Source: Myxococcales bacterium (GTDB lineage: Bacteria; Myxococcota; UBA796; SXON01). Taken from it: a stretch of 64,000 nucleotides of DNA. Positions 1 to 7,758 of this stretch are shown one piece after another. A program made the translations under genes and the position numbers. Numbering within the stretch: position 1 is the stretch's first letter; each line of letters opens with the position of its first letter. The notes under the pieces are model-generated. The model was not told the DNA's origin and did no database searches. It worked only from the letters and a program-made list of their open reading frames with translations. Location of the stretch: the NCBI GenBank assembly GCA_009692585.1, contig SHYX01000023.1, positions 10,884 to 74,883 of the forward strand. Direction: 5' to 3'.

Positions 1-2
1 GT

Positions 3-161
3 GTCAACTTCGATGCGGAGTCCGATGTCGCCGCCCTCGTCGAGCGCGTCTGGGTGCGAGTGATCGCGGACGAGGACATGCCGGCGGCCGGCGGTGTGTA
101 CCCCGGCGACCTGTACCTTCTGGACGTCTACCTGACCTGCACGCTCGACCGTACGCCTTGA
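3..161 (+). CDS. C-terminal end of an unidentified protein (5' truncated by window edge)
   Basis: An open frame enters from the left edge and stops at the TGA at 159-161. The 52 visible residues are acidic and hydrophobic in alternation, with an ED-MPAAGGVYPGD stretch and an ending in DVYLTCTLDRTP. I do not recognise a family from so short a tail. It runs convergently into, and overlaps by 34 bases, the small membrane protein on the other strand. Either that gene's end or this one's could be mis-set, but the codon composition of both is typical of the window. Confidence 0.5.
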   Translation, partial: VNFDAESDVAALVERVWVRVIADEDMPAAGGVYPGDLYLLDVYLTCTLDRTP

Positions 162-523
162 GCGGAGACCGCGCACGCACGGGCGGCAGCGGCGTCGCAG
201 CGCACCACGAGATCCTTGCGGTCGGCCACCATGAGCGCCCCGGCGGGTGAGCTGTACACCTGGCCGTCGGGGAACTCCACGCGGAAGGCGTAGCTTCCAC
301 GCGCAATCCATCCCGGCGGCATCACCTTCTGTCCGATGAGGACGCCGAGGGTGCCGGGGCCTTCGAGCGACACCTGGGAGCCCGGCGGGTACAGCGCCTG
401 GTCGCGCTGGTCGACCTCGGGCGAATCGTCGGTGAGCGCCTGGACTCCGCCGACGACCAGGACCACCACGATCGCGACGGCGGCGACGAACCAGACGGGG
501 ATGGTATTGGGGGCACCGAGCAT
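128..523 (-). CDS. small single-pass membrane protein, unknown function
   Basis: 131 aa from ATG at 523. Residues about 8-30 form one strongly hydrophobic segment (VWFVAAVAIVVVLVVGGVQA), followed by a hydrophilic domain with VSLEGPGTLGVLIGQKVMPPGW and AFRVEFPDGQVYSSPAG, and three cysteines near the C-terminus. This looks like an N-terminal anchor with a small extracytoplasmic beta-rich domain. The frame stays open well upstream, but upstream residues are the shadow of the opposite-strand lipoprotein, so the ATG just before the hydrophobic segment is preferred. No family is recognised. It is divergent from the lipoprotein at 599 with a 75-base gap that must hold both promoters. Confidence 0.6.
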   Translation of the reverse strand: MLGAPNTIPVWFVAAVAIVVVLVVGGVQALTDDSPEVDQRDQALYPPGSQVSLEGPGTLGVLIGQKVMPPGWIARGSYAFRVEFPDGQVYSSPAGALMVADRKDLVVRCDAAAARACAVSAQGVRSSVQVR

Positions 524-598
524 CGTTCCGGCGCGTAACCGTGCTTCGGGTGGCGCGTGAGGCGCTGAGTTTGTAAGTGTCCGGGCCCCAGGACGCCG

Positions 599-2038
599 AT
601 GTACCTCTTGTTCGCCCTCGCCTGTTCCACCCCCGATGCCGTCGTGTCCCCGCCTTCCTCTCCGGTGGCGACCGCACCGTCGCCAGACGGCGGCTTCGCC
701 AACATCGGCCCCGCCCGGGTGGTCGAGGCGGTGCACGGTGACGGCCGCAGCTACCTGCACATCGAAGAGGCCGGCTACGACTTCTGGGTGTCGGTGCCGA
801 AGCTGCAGGTCAAGGTCGAGGATCGGGTGCTCCTCGGGCAAGGACCGCTCCAGGCGACGTTGACCAGCGCCGAGCTGGCTCGCGAGTTCAAGCCGATCAC
901 CGTCATCGAAGCCGTGCGGGTCGCCGCGCCGGACGAGGCCGCGGGGGCCCTGGCGCCGCTGGAGGGTGGCGTGTCGGTCGGCGACGTGTACGCCCGCAAG
1001 GCGGAGCTTGCCGGGAAGGTGGTCAAGGTTAGGGGGCGTGTGGTCAAGGCGAACAAGGGCATCTTCGGAAAGAACTGGTACCACCTTCGTGATGGCACCG
1101 GAGCCGAGGAGACCAACGACCTGACCGTCACCGGCCTCGCCGACGCAGAGGTGGGGGACACCATCGTTGCCCAGGCCCCCCTCACGCTCGATCGCGACCT
1201 CGGCTTCGGCTACTTCTTCTCCGTGATCCTGGAGGATGCGGAGATCACCGTGGACGGCGCCTCCGCGCCGGCCCCCGCGGACCACGCTCCCGCCCCCCCC
1301 ACGCCTCCCGCCGGCCCGGCGCCGGCCGGCGTGGCGCCTCCCGAAGGCGGGGCGCCTGCCGCGGGGGTGTCCGGCCCGGTTCCGACCGTGGCTGCCCCGG
1401 TCGCGGCGCCTGCCGTCGTCACCCGGCTCACCGGCCCGGTCGACTCGACCCTGCCCAGGGCGCCCTCCCGCAGCTTCCTGGGACTCGAGATCGGCGCGGC
1501 GAGCGGCCCGGCGCTCGACGCCTGGCTCGCCGACAAGAAGCTGGTCTGCGAAACCGACCCGGCGTCACGCCGCGCCACGGTGCGCACGCAGTGCGAGAAG
1601 GACGTTCCCGTCGGCATTCTGGAGGGACGCACGGTGTCAGGGAAGGTGACCCAGATGCTGTTCTCCCGCGGCGACGACGGCCCCATCCACTACGCGGCGA
1701 CCTCCCGTCGTTACTCGTTGCCCAAGGACGCGGTGCTCGATTTCGAGAGCACGATGACGACCCTGTCCACGCTCTTCGGGGCTCCGCCGCGGGTCAAGCC
1801 GGTGGACGTCGCCCGGCTCGATGGCAAGGTCGTCCGCTTCTCGGCGGACTGGACCTTCGCGGACCTCGACGTGAGCTTGTCCCTGTTTCGCGCCGGGACC
1901 GCCTACTGGTCGGTCAATGAGAGCTGGTCGGTTCCTGGCGTTGAGGCTGGAATGAAGCCCCGACCAGGCAGCCGCGGCCACGGAGACGTCGCGTCGCGAC
2001 CTGAAGGATGGAACCCCCACGTCGTCACCGGGCCTTGA
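599..2038 (+). CDS. putative lipoprotein with OB-fold-like domain
   Basis: 479 aa. A very short hydrophobic N-terminus (MYLLFALAC) ends in a cysteine suitable for lipidation, followed by a Pro/Ser linker. Residues about 120-210 (VGDVYARKAELAGKVVKVRG ... YHLRDGTG ... GDTIVAQ) resemble the OB-fold pattern of secreted nucleic-acid-binding-like domains. A long Pro/Ala linker at about 220-280 leads to a second domain (about 290-460) with cysteines and the pattern of a secreted globular domain that I do not recognise. It probably acts in the periplasm or at the outer membrane. The weak AGGAC before the ATG is consistent with this start. The last about 30 residues are low-complexity and may not be conserved. 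Confidence 0.65.
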   Translation: MYLLFALACSTPDAVVSPPSSPVATAPSPDGGFANIGPARVVEAVHGDGRSYLHIEEAGYDFWVSVPKLQVKVEDRVLLGQGPLQATLTSAELAREFKPITVIEAVRVAAPDEAAGALAPLEGGVSVGDVYARKAELAGKVVKVRGRVVKANKGIFGKNWYHLRDGTGAEETNDLTVTGLADAEVGDTIVAQAPLTLDRDLGFGYFFSVILEDAEITVDGASAPAPADHAPAPPTPPAGPAPAGVAPPEGGAPAAGVSGPVPTVAAPVAAPAVVTRLTGPVDSTLPRAPSRSFLGLEIGAASGPALDAWLADKKLVCETDPASRRATVRTQCEKDVPVGILEGRTVSGKVTQMLFSRGDDGPIHYAATSRRYSLPKDAVLDFESTMTTLSTLFGAPPRVKPVDVARLDGKVVRFSADWTFADLDVSLSLFRAGTAYWSVNESWSVPGVEAGMKPRPGSRGHGDVASRPEGWNPHVVTGP

Positions 2039-2062
2039 CACAACGCCGACAATGGATAAACA
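2035..2062 (+). promoter_or_regulatory. candidate sigma-70-type promoter for the globin lipoprotein
   Basis: A perfect TTGACA at 2035-2040 is followed after 14 bases by GATAAA (2055-2060), or after 16 by TAAACA (2057-2062). It lies 58-85 bases before the next start codon and overlaps the stop codon of the upstream gene. The -35 element is exact, but the -10 is imperfect and the spacer short, so this is a candidate only. Confidence 0.3.
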
Positions 2063-2119
2063 GCGGGGCCCGGTAGCGATCCGCGAAGCCACGCGGCGCG
2101 TGCTTGTCCAGGAGACCAG

Positions 2120-3079
2120 ATGACTCGTTTCGCCTTCGCCGCGGTCCTCCCCCTTGCCTTCTTCGCCTGCGATACCGCCAAGGACACGGCCGACACCGCG
2201 GATACCGCCGCGGATACCGCCGCGGATACCGCCGCGGACACCGACACCGGCGACTCCGGCATCCACACGGGGGACACCGACACCGACACCGGCGACACCG
2301 CCGAGGTCACCCTGTACGAGACCATCGGCGGGGAGGACGCGGTCCGCGCGGTCGTGCAGGAATTCGTCAAGCAGGTCGGCTCTGACATTCGCATCAACTG
2401 GTTCTTCGCCAACACCGACCTGCCGGCGCTCGAACGGAAGCTTGAGGAACAGATCTGCGAGGCCACGGGTGGCCCCTGCACCTACACCGGCGGCCAGATG
2501 ATGATCGTCCACCAGGGCATGGCCATCACCGATGGGCAGTTCGGCGCCCTGGTCGAGGACCTGCTCAAGGCGCTTGACGTGCTGGGAGTCCCGTACAGCG
2601 CCACGCTCGACGGCTCGCAGCCGATCGACGCGCTGCTGCTGGCGCTCGTCGGCATGCAGGCCGAGATCGTGACGGACCCCGCGGGCGACACCGTCTACTT
2701 CAACCAGCTGGGCGGGCACGCGGCCGTCGAGGCGGTCATCGACGGGATGCTCGGCAACGTCGCGGCGGATGTCCGGATCAACTCGTTCTTTGCGGCGACG
2801 GACATCCCGACTCTGCGCGGCAACCTGGTCGATCAGGTGTGCCAGGCGACGGGGGGGTACTGTACCTACGAGGGCAGGACGATGTTGGAGACCCACGCCG
2901 GAATGTGCGTCGCCGACGCCGATTTCGACGCCCTGGTCGAGGATCTGTTCAAGTCCCTGGACGACCTCAGCGTCACCCACAGCGAGGCCCTTGACGGCAG
3001 CGGCGCCGCCGACAACCTGATCCTGGCGCTGGCCGGGATGCGCGCCGACATCGTCGAGAACTGCGCCGTCGTCGAATGA
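2120..3079 (+). CDS. lipoprotein with two tandem truncated-globin domains
   Basis: 319 aa, start supported by AGGAG six bases upstream. A signal sequence ends at Cys17, then comes an Asp/Thr/Ala repeat linker (residues 18-61). Residues about 65-185 and 193-313 are two copies of a group-1-like truncated hemoglobin (LYETIGG and YFNQLGG starts, RINWFFANTD and RINSFFAATD at the CD region). The proximal F8 histidines fit His131 (MMIVHQGM) and His259 (MLETHAGM). Each copy has a conserved CX6C (113/120 and 241/248) not typical of the family, perhaps an extracytoplasmic disulfide. The usual B10 tyrosine position reads Val in copy 1 and Met in copy 2. Known family members bind O2 or NO with heme in the cytoplasm; a lipid-anchored exported tandem form is unusual. 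Heme binding here is inferred from the histidines. Confidence 0.85.
   Translation: MTRFAFAAVLPLAFFACDTAKDTADTADTAADTAADTAADTDTGDSGIHTGDTDTDTGDTAEVTLYETIGGEDAVRAVVQEFVKQVGSDIRINWFFANTDLPALERKLEEQICEATGGPCTYTGGQMMIVHQGMAITDGQFGALVEDLLKALDVLGVPYSATLDGSQPIDALLLALVGMQAEIVTDPAGDTVYFNQLGGHAAVEAVIDGMLGNVAADVRINSFFAATDIPTLRGNLVDQVCQATGGYCTYEGRTMLETHAGMCVADADFDALVEDLFKSLDDLSVTHSEALDGSGAADNLILALAGMRADIVENCAVVE
2171..2302 (+). repeat. Asp-Thr-Ala repeat linker within the globin lipoprotein
   Basis: Near-tandem copies of gataccgccgcg and related units encode D-T-A-(A/D) repeats, then D-T-G-D-T. This is a low-complexity acidic spacer between the lipidated cysteine and the first globin domain. Such linkers are common after lipoboxes in myxobacterial surface proteins. 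Confidence 0.8.
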
Positions 3080-3082
3080 CGC

Positions 3083-3916
3083 TCAACGCAGGCTGTCGTG
3101 GCCTGACAGAAGCGGCGTCACCCGGTCTCGCAAGGACTCCGGGAGGCGCCGTTTCAGCGTCTGGGTCACCTGGGCGGGACTGTAGCGGGCGCTGAAGTGG
3201 GTCAGCAGGATGTGCTCGTTTTGGAGAAGGTCCGCGCGCTCCACCAGCTCGTCCAGGTGAACGTGCCCGCTGCCCCGCGCCTTCTCCACCGGGACGCGGT
3301 CGTCCAGGAAGGTGCACTCCATCACCAACAGCCTGGCGGTGCGCACCAGCTCTTCGCGCTCGATCACCTCGGGGAGGGTGTCACCGGTGAAGGCGATCTC
3401 CACCCGCTCCACGGTCTCGGTCACCACCTCGCCTGCGAGTCGCCGCGCGCGCACTTCTGCCTCCGAAAGCCCGATGAGCGCGGGGTGAAGGTGGGTGAGC
3501 CGGCGGCAGAGCGCGTATCCCTGACAGGCAACACGATGCGGGCTGCGGAAGGGGCGCGCGATCCAGCCGCCACCGAGCTCCACGACGTCCCCCGGCCCAC
3601 AGGCGACCAGGGTGGCCGGGAGTTCGGACTTGTCGAGTCGGCGCCAGACGTCGAGCAGCGCCTCGAGGTCGGCGGCGTTTTCCCTCGGCACGTACCAGGT
3701 AGGCACGGGAGCCTTGACGAGGTCGCGCGTGGCCGCGTGGTAGGCGATGCCCCCCGCGTGGTCCATGTGGGTGTGGGTGAGCAGGATTCGCTTACGCTTG
3801 ACCGCAGAATGCGGGCATCGCCCGATGTCGAAGGCGAGGTCCAACTCCGGGAACTGGATGCACGTCTCGATGCCGCCCACGCTGATGGCGTCGATGAGGT
3901 AGCCGCACAACCGCAT
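3083..3916 (-). CDS. RNase Z-like metallo-beta-lactamase-fold hydrolase
   Basis: 277 aa. The metal-binding motif THTHMDH lies at residues 47-53, with further ligands FRSPHR (about 105), AFTGDT (about 170) and LLTHFSARYS near the C-terminus. GGIETC near the N-terminus and the terminal THFS..Y match the ribonuclease Z branch (tRNA 3'-end processing) of the fold. The frame is open further upstream to 3985, but ATG 3916 has AGGAG five bases before it and matches the usual N-terminus. It also leaves an 80-base divergent promoter gap to the HtrA-like gene. The substrate is inferred from the family; other esterase-like activities are possible. Confidence 0.8.
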   Translation of the reverse strand: MRLCGYLIDAISVGGIETCIQFPELDLAFDIGRCPHSAVKRKRILLTHTHMDHAGGIAYHAATRDLVKAPVPTWYVPRENAADLEALLDVWRRLDKSELPATLVACGPGDVVELGGGWIARPFRSPHRVACQGYALCRRLTHLHPALIGLSEAEVRARRLAGEVVTETVERVEIAFTGDTLPEVIEREELVRTARLLVMECTFLDDRVPVEKARGSGHVHLDELVERADLLQNEHILLTHFSARYSPAQVTQTLKRRLPESLRDRVTPLLSGHDSLR

Positions 3917-3996
3917 GGCCGCTCCTATGGCGCCCGGCGACACCTCGCGACAGGCGGTGACTCCCCGATCCGGCTTGAGGTGCATAACTGTGGGTC

Positions 3997-5025
3997 ATGC
4001 GCGTACTCCTCGCCCTGACGCTCCTCGGGTGTGCCGCCACCGCGTCGGATGCCCCCGCCGTCGCTCCGCCGCCTGCCTTCTCACCCTCGGCGACGCTGGC
4101 GCCGCTCGTTGATGTGGTCAAGCCGGCGGTCGTCAATGTCTACACCACCCAGCGCCAACAGGTGCCGCACTTCTACCAGTACGCCTACGGGCTGCCGGCG
4201 GAACAGCTGCAGCAAGGCCAGGGCTCGGGCTTCGTCATCAGCGCCGACGGCTACATCCTCACCAACAATCACGTCGTAGCCGGCGCGACGGAGGTCAAGG
4301 TGAAGTTCGACTCCGGGGAGGAGTTCCCTGCCAATGTGGTTGGCGCCGACCGCGGGAGCGACGTGGCGCTGTTGAAGATCGAAGCCAAGCGGACTCTGCC
4401 GTGGTTGAAGCTTGGCTCAAGCGAGGCCGCACGGGTGGGCGACTGGGTGGTCGCGGTCGGCAATCCCCTCGGACTTGGGCACACCGTCACCGCCGGCATC
4501 GTCTCCGCGAAGGGGCGCGAGGTTCCGGAGCTCGAAGCACTCGAGGCCTTCATCCAGACCGACGCCAGCATCAATCCCGGAAACTCGGGCGGACCGCTCA
4601 TCGGCCTGGACGGGAGCGTCATCGGGATGAATACCGCCATCGTGAGCGGGGCCAACAGCGTGGGCTTTGCGATTCCGTCGGATCACCTGGCTTGGGTCGT
4701 GCCGCAGCTGCGGGAGAAGGGCAGCGTCGCGCGCGGGTGGCTCGGCGTGGGTACGCTGGCGCTCAACGCCCGTGGCCTCCGGGAGTACAAGGTCGAGGCG
4801 GGGTTGCTCGTGACCCAGGTGAGCGACGGGAGCCCCGCCGATGGCTTCGGCTTCGTCCCTGGCGACGTGATCGTGAGCCTGGGCGGCAAGTCCACCAAGA
4901 CTCCCGAGGACCTCTACCGCGCGGTTGCGTCGCGACTTCCAGGTGACGAGATCGCCGTCAAGTACGTCCATGCCGGGAGGATCGTGGAGTCGAAGGTGAA
5001 GCTGGGGGCCCGACCAGCGCAGTAG
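3997..5025 (+). CDS. HtrA/DegP-like serine protease lipoprotein with PDZ domain
   Basis: 342 aa. The signal peptide has lipobox LLGC (Cys12), so the protein is predicted to be lipid-anchored, unlike soluble DegP. The trypsin-like domain carries the expected triad: His92 (NNHVV), Asp122 (SDVALLK) and Ser197 (GNSGGP). A single PDZ domain follows (about 250-335; RGWLGVG ... GSPADGFGFVPGDVIVSLGG). One PDZ resembles DegS more than DegP. The family degrades or senses misfolded envelope proteins. Upstream it is divergent from the RNase Z-like gene, and a second secreted protease follows after 155 bases. Confidence 0.9.
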   Translation: MRVLLALTLLGCAATASDAPAVAPPPAFSPSATLAPLVDVVKPAVVNVYTTQRQQVPHFYQYAYGLPAEQLQQGQGSGFVISADGYILTNNHVVAGATEVKVKFDSGEEFPANVVGADRGSDVALLKIEAKRTLPWLKLGSSEAARVGDWVVAVGNPLGLGHTVTAGIVSAKGREVPELEALEAFIQTDASINPGNSGGPLIGLDGSVIGMNTAIVSGANSVGFAIPSDHLAWVVPQLREKGSVARGWLGVGTLALNARGLREYKVEAGLLVTQVSDGSPADGFGFVPGDVIVSLGGKSTKTPEDLYRAVASRLPGDEIAVKYVHAGRIVESKVKLGARPAQ

Positions 5026-5180
5026 GGGGGCGAGCGGCCGGGCTGCCGGTTCCCCCTCTCGTTGGCCGTGGGCCGTTGCGAGCCAGCGCTACCGTCGGCG
5101 CCCGGGGCCGGGCTGGAGGTACGACCGGCAAAGTAGGATGGTAGCTCGGCTATGATACGAGGATTGGCTCTGGCTCCACC

Positions 5181-6254
5181 ATGCTTCTCGTCTTCCCCGT
5201 AGCCCTCGCCGCCGCGCCGCCGCCGCTCATCAATGGCGACGCGGCGGATGAGGCGCGCTACCCGATGACCGGGGGGCTGTTGATCGACGCTGATTGGGCG
5301 CTCGGGAGCACGACCTACGAACTCGAAGGACTGATGTGTTCGGGAACGCTCATTGCGCCGGATGTGGTGCTGGTCGCGGCACACTGCATCGACCCTGAGG
5401 TGATCACGCTCGGCCAGGGCGAGCTGACATCAGTGGAGTTTCTGTGGTCCCGTCAGGCCGATCTCACCGCGTGGGACTGGAACGCGCCGGTGGTGGGGTG
5501 GCCCGCGGACGCGGTGGTGGCCTGGGACACGGTGATGCACGAGGCGTACGATGGCGCGACGCTCACGTTCGGCATCGGGGTCCAGTTCGACGTGGGACTG
5601 GTATTCCTCCGCGAGCCGATCCTCGACGTGACGCCCGCGGTGCTGGTGACCGAAGCCGAGTCGGAGCAGATTGTGCCGGGCGCGGCGGTCGAGGTCGTCG
5701 GGTGGGGGCAGCAGGTGTCGATGCCCCAGGGCGTGAGTCCACCGGCGGGGACCATCGGTGTCAAGATGTGGGGGCAATCCACGATTGGCGAGGTAGGTGC
5801 GGCCGAGTTCGTGGTGGGCGCCTCTCCCGAGGCGGTCCGTAAATGCTACGGCGACTCCGGCGGCCCCACGTTCATGAAGCTCGACACGACGTCGCCCTCG
5901 ATCCCGCGCCAGATCGGCGTCACTTCGCACCTCTACGACGACACCTACTGCGACTCCCACGGCGCCGTCGACACGCGGCTGGACGTGTACCTGGACTGGA
6001 TCGACGTCGAGATGCGGTCGCGCTGCGATTCGGGCGGGCGCCGATGGTGTGATGAGCCGGGCATCCTTCCGGTTCCGAGCGAGGTGGCTGCGGAGACGGC
6101 CGACGGAGCGGCCGACGACAACATGGATGCCGCGGTCGCGACATGCGCCGCCGCGGGGCCGCCGGTGGCTACATCCGCGGCGCCGATCATGCTCCTGGAC
6201 CTGCTTCGCCGCCGCCGCCCGGCGCGACAGCCCCCGCCGAGGCTACGGGAGTAG
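5181..6254 (+). CDS. secreted trypsin-family (S1) serine protease with C-terminal sorting-like tail
   Basis: 357 aa. Signal peptide MLLVFPVALAAAP. The trypsin domain has the catalytic His68 (AAHC), an Asp in FDVGLVFL (about 138) and Ser226 (GDSGGP), plus SGTLI and paired cysteines. After a Glu/Ala/Asp linker the C-terminus reads CAAAGPPVATSAAP, a short hydrophobic run (IMLLDLL) and RRRRPAR. That is the Cys-hydrophobic-Arg layout of myxobacterial C-terminal sorting tails, although the membrane segment is weak. It is preceded by a 155-base gap with TATGAT at 5151-5156, a plausible -10. The end overlaps the convergent histidine-kinase remnant by 12 bases. Confidence 0.85.
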   Translation: MLLVFPVALAAAPPPLINGDAADEARYPMTGGLLIDADWALGSTTYELEGLMCSGTLIAPDVVLVAAHCIDPEVITLGQGELTSVEFLWSRQADLTAWDWNAPVVGWPADAVVAWDTVMHEAYDGATLTFGIGVQFDVGLVFLREPILDVTPAVLVTEAESEQIVPGAAVEVVGWGQQVSMPQGVSPPAGTIGVKMWGQSTIGEVGAAEFVVGASPEAVRKCYGDSGGPTFMKLDTTSPSIPRQIGVTSHLYDDTYCDSHGAVDTRLDVYLDWIDVEMRSRCDSGGRRWCDEPGILPVPSEVAAETADGAADDNMDAAVATCAAAGPPVATSAAPIMLLDLLRRRRPARQPPPRLRE

Positions 6255-7138
6255 CCGGCGCCCGCGGTGAGCGGCCGTAGAGCTGCGTTCCCGAATTCTC
6301 AGCGCCACGACGAAGCGGGTTTCACCGGGTGTGCTGTGCGCCTGGACGCTGCCGCCGTGGGCCTCGGCCACGGCCTTGACCAGCGCCAACCCCAGGCCGG
6401 TGCCGCCGCGGTCGCGGTCGGTGGTGAAGAAGCGATCGAAGAGCTGGCTCAGGTGCCGCGGGTCGATGCCGGGGCCATCGTCGACGACGTCGAAGCCCGC
6501 GAGCTCGCCGCGACGCCAACGCTCGACACGCACGTGGGGCCCGCCGTGGCGCTTGGCGTTCTCCAAGAGGTTGGTCACCACCGCGGTCAGCTGCTCGCGC
6601 ACCCCCGCCACCGAACCGGCCGACCCGCTGGCGACCACCCCTCCCAAACGCGCCGCCACCTCGTCTGCGAGCGCGTCCACGTCGACATCCTCGTGGGGCC
6701 CACCCTCCTCGGCGCGGGCGAGGCGGAGCAGGCCGCCGACGAGGTTGGAGAGCCGGTCGAGGTCGGCGAGGGCGTTGTCCAGGAAGCGGGCGCGCTGCTC
6801 GGGCGGCATGGCGTCGTCGGCCGGATCGTCACGCAGCAGCTCGATCGTGCCGCGACGCGACGACACCGGCGTCTTGAACTCGTGCGAGACGTTGCCGGCG
6901 AACTCGGAGATGTAGGCCATCCGGGCCCGCAGGCGCGCCGCCATCGCGGCCATGGTCTCGGCAAGCCGAGCGGTCTCGAGGATGCGCGACCCCTTGGCGT
7001 CTTCGAGCGCGGCCTCATCGGTCTGACCGGCCGTGATGCGCTCGCTGGCACGGGCGAGCAGGCCCAGCGAACGCGCCGCGCGCCAGCCGACGAGGAGGGA
7101 CAGCGTCGCTGCGGTCAACAGAGCCAGGACCGCGCCCC
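6243..7138 (-). pseudogene. sensor histidine kinase, N-terminal part missing
   Basis: The frame encodes the second membrane segment (AVLALLTAATLSLLVGW), a HAMP-like linker, the phosphoacceptor helix FAGNVSHEFKTP, and an HATPase_c domain with N box LLENAKRHGG, G1 DDGPGID and G2 GGTGLGLAL. The first membrane segment and sensor domain are absent. Just upstream (about 7138) the DNA changes abruptly to the middle of the response regulator's DNA-binding domain, in a different frame. No start codon or RBS fits, so it probably cannot be translated as a normal membrane sensor. The deletion could be biological or an assembly join. Confidence 0.75.
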
Positions 7139-7659
7139 GGGCGACCGATGAGCACGCGCAACAGCGCAAACTCGGTGACGGTGAGCACGATCTCATGGGC
7201 GCCGCCGTCGTTGTCGACCCAGGTGCGATGCTCGACCGTGTCCATCCGCAAGCCGCCGTTGCGCAGCACGGGCGCCTCGTCGTCGTCGCGTACTTGCGGC
7301 CGCGCGCGTCGCAAGACCACCTTGACCCTGGCGCCCAGCTCTCGCGTCGAAAAGGGCTTGGTGAGGTAGTCGTCACCGCCCATCTCAAGTCCAAGCACGC
7401 GATCCAATTCTTCGTCGCGACTGCTCAGAAACACGACCGGGATGGTGCTCTTCTTGCGCAGCTCGCGGCAGGCTTCGAGGCCGTCCATGCCCGGCATCAC
7501 GATGTCGAGCACCAGGAGGTCCGGCGCCTCGGCGGCGGCAGCACGCAGGGCCTCGGCGCCGTCTTTGGCCTCGCGAACGTCGTGTCCGTCGCGGGTGAGC
7601 GCGTAGCGGAGCACCTCGCGGAGGTGGGGGTCGTCGTCGTCGACGACGATGCGAGCCAT
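7137..7659 (-). pseudogene. OmpR-type response regulator, C-terminus lost
   Basis: The receiver domain (residues 1-120) has an acidic pocket VVDDDDP, phosphoacceptor Asp in LLVLDIVMPGMDG, Ser in FLSSRDE and Lys in YLTKPFS. The winged-helix domain begins (VLRNGGLRMDT ... LTVTEFALLRVLIGRPG) but breaks off at about residue 174, where about 50 residues including the recognition helix should follow. The open frame continues 40 codons into the kinase gene as nonsense. Normal OmpR-family regulators are about 225-235 aa. Without the recognition helix it should not bind DNA, though the receiver may still fold. Confidence 0.75.
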
Positions 7660-7758
7660 GGCTGAGTCTATCTCCCCCTTTGGCGCTGAGCGTGTGCGCG
7701 TCGGGGGGGTGGATCGTGCAGGCGGCGTGCAGGCGGCGCCACCGGTGGGGTCACCACC

